A stretch of DNA of 6,174 nt from the NCBI GenBank assembly GCA_900556765.1, contig USQH01000087.1, positions 1 to 6,174 on the forward strand. The letters are read 5' to 3'. The notes under the pieces are model-generated. The model made no database searches, was not told the DNA's origin, and worked only from the letters and a program-made list of their open reading frames with translations. The stretch comes from an uncultured Oscillospiraceae bacterium. Its GTDB lineage: Bacteria; Bacillota; Clostridia; Oscillospirales; Acutalibacteraceae. Every line of letters begins with the position of its first letter. Positions within the stretch are counted from its first letter, which is position 1. This document shows positions 6,050-6,174 of the stretch, in pieces. The position numbers were made by a program, and so were the translations under genes.

Positions 6050-6078
6050 AGTATATGTCATTTGCTCATATGATGCAA
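6050..6078 (-). promoter_or_regulatory. Candidate promoter of the glycyl radical enzyme operon
   Basis: On the minus strand, TTGCAT (6078-6073) and TATACT (6055-6050) are separated by 17 bases. The -10 box matches 5 of 6 consensus bases and the -35 box only the TTG. The -10 box ends 23 bases before the start codon, leaving a short leader that holds the AAGGAGG site at 6034-6040. Confidence 0.5.
6062..6078. promoter_or_regulatory. Palindromic element in the operon promoter, possible operator
   Basis: TTGC (6062-6065), TCATATGA (6066-6073) and GCAA (6075-6078) form a nearly symmetrical 17-base element around a perfect eight-base palindrome. It fills most of the spacer and overlaps the candidate -35 box, so a bound protein would block or modulate the promoter. 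The cognate regulator is not in the window. Confidence 0.35.
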
Positions 6079-6174
6079 TGCACATATTTATCAATTCTTG
6101 ACAAAATTAAGATAATGGGTTAGGGAAACGCTGATTAATGTAAGCCTTGCAAAAATATACGAAAAGTAGTATAA
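6079..6174. other. AT-rich intergenic DNA upstream of the operon
   Basis: No gene, tRNA or clear hairpin is seen here. A TTGACA on the plus strand (6098-6103) lacks a -10 box at proper distance. No second tRNA-Pro copy is visible that could mark the other end of the integrated element. Confidence 0.4.

Noticed and set aside
6098..6116. Plus-strand TTGACA with GATAAT nearby as a promoter
   Set aside because: The two boxes are only seven bases apart, and no good -10 box lies 16-18 bases downstream.
1..6174. CRISPR array
   Set aside because: No set of regularly spaced identical repeats of 25-40 bases was seen; the repeats at 138-268 are short and irregular.

Overview
The window looks like chromosomal or integrated DNA of an anaerobic gut-type Firmicute, probably class Clostridia. 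This is an inference from a glycyl radical enzyme with its activase, an IS200-type transposase of a kind common in gut Clostridia, strong AAGGAGG ribosome binding sites, and moderate base composition. No taxonomic search was possible.

The left third (about 1-1980) is a scrapyard of mobile DNA. Reading the minus strand leftward from 137, there is the 3' half of a tRNA-Pro(GGG) gene, breaking off inside the anticodon arm. Its rho-independent terminator follows, and directly after the U-tract comes what looks like the 5' end of a group IIC intron running off the window. To the right of the tRNA fragment lie about 150 bases rich in short direct and inverted repeats, like the arm region of an attP site. 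A plus-strand terminator, a weak promoter and a tyrosine recombinase gene (from 511) come next. This is the layout expected at one end of an element integrated into a tRNA gene. The recombinase keeps its whole catalytic set, including the nucleophilic Tyr, but just after that Tyr it runs into a truncated, oppositely oriented IS200-type element. The transposase has lost its own catalytic Tyr, so a deletion has clipped both genes at one point (about 1582-1586). The IS keeps its 5' control structures: a hairpin that buries the tnpA ribosome binding site and a GC-rich left-end hairpin.

The right two thirds (2031-6026) form one compact minus-strand operon: a short glycyl radical enzyme with a Cys-x-Glu active-site motif, a radical SAM activase lacking the usual ferredoxin insert, and a zinc-dependent medium-chain dehydrogenase. 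The genes are 11 and 13 bases apart, start from a recognisable promoter at about 6050-6078 that contains a palindrome, and end at a strong hairpin at 1983-2016. The activase would install the glycyl radical. The enzyme would then use thiyl-radical chemistry, probably elimination or dehydration of a polar diol- or polyol-like substrate. The dehydrogenase would either make the substrate or reduce the carbonyl product. The substrate cannot be read from the sequence. The combination of a short enzyme and a short activase does not match the well-known dehydratase systems, and this operon is the best candidate for an undescribed pathway.
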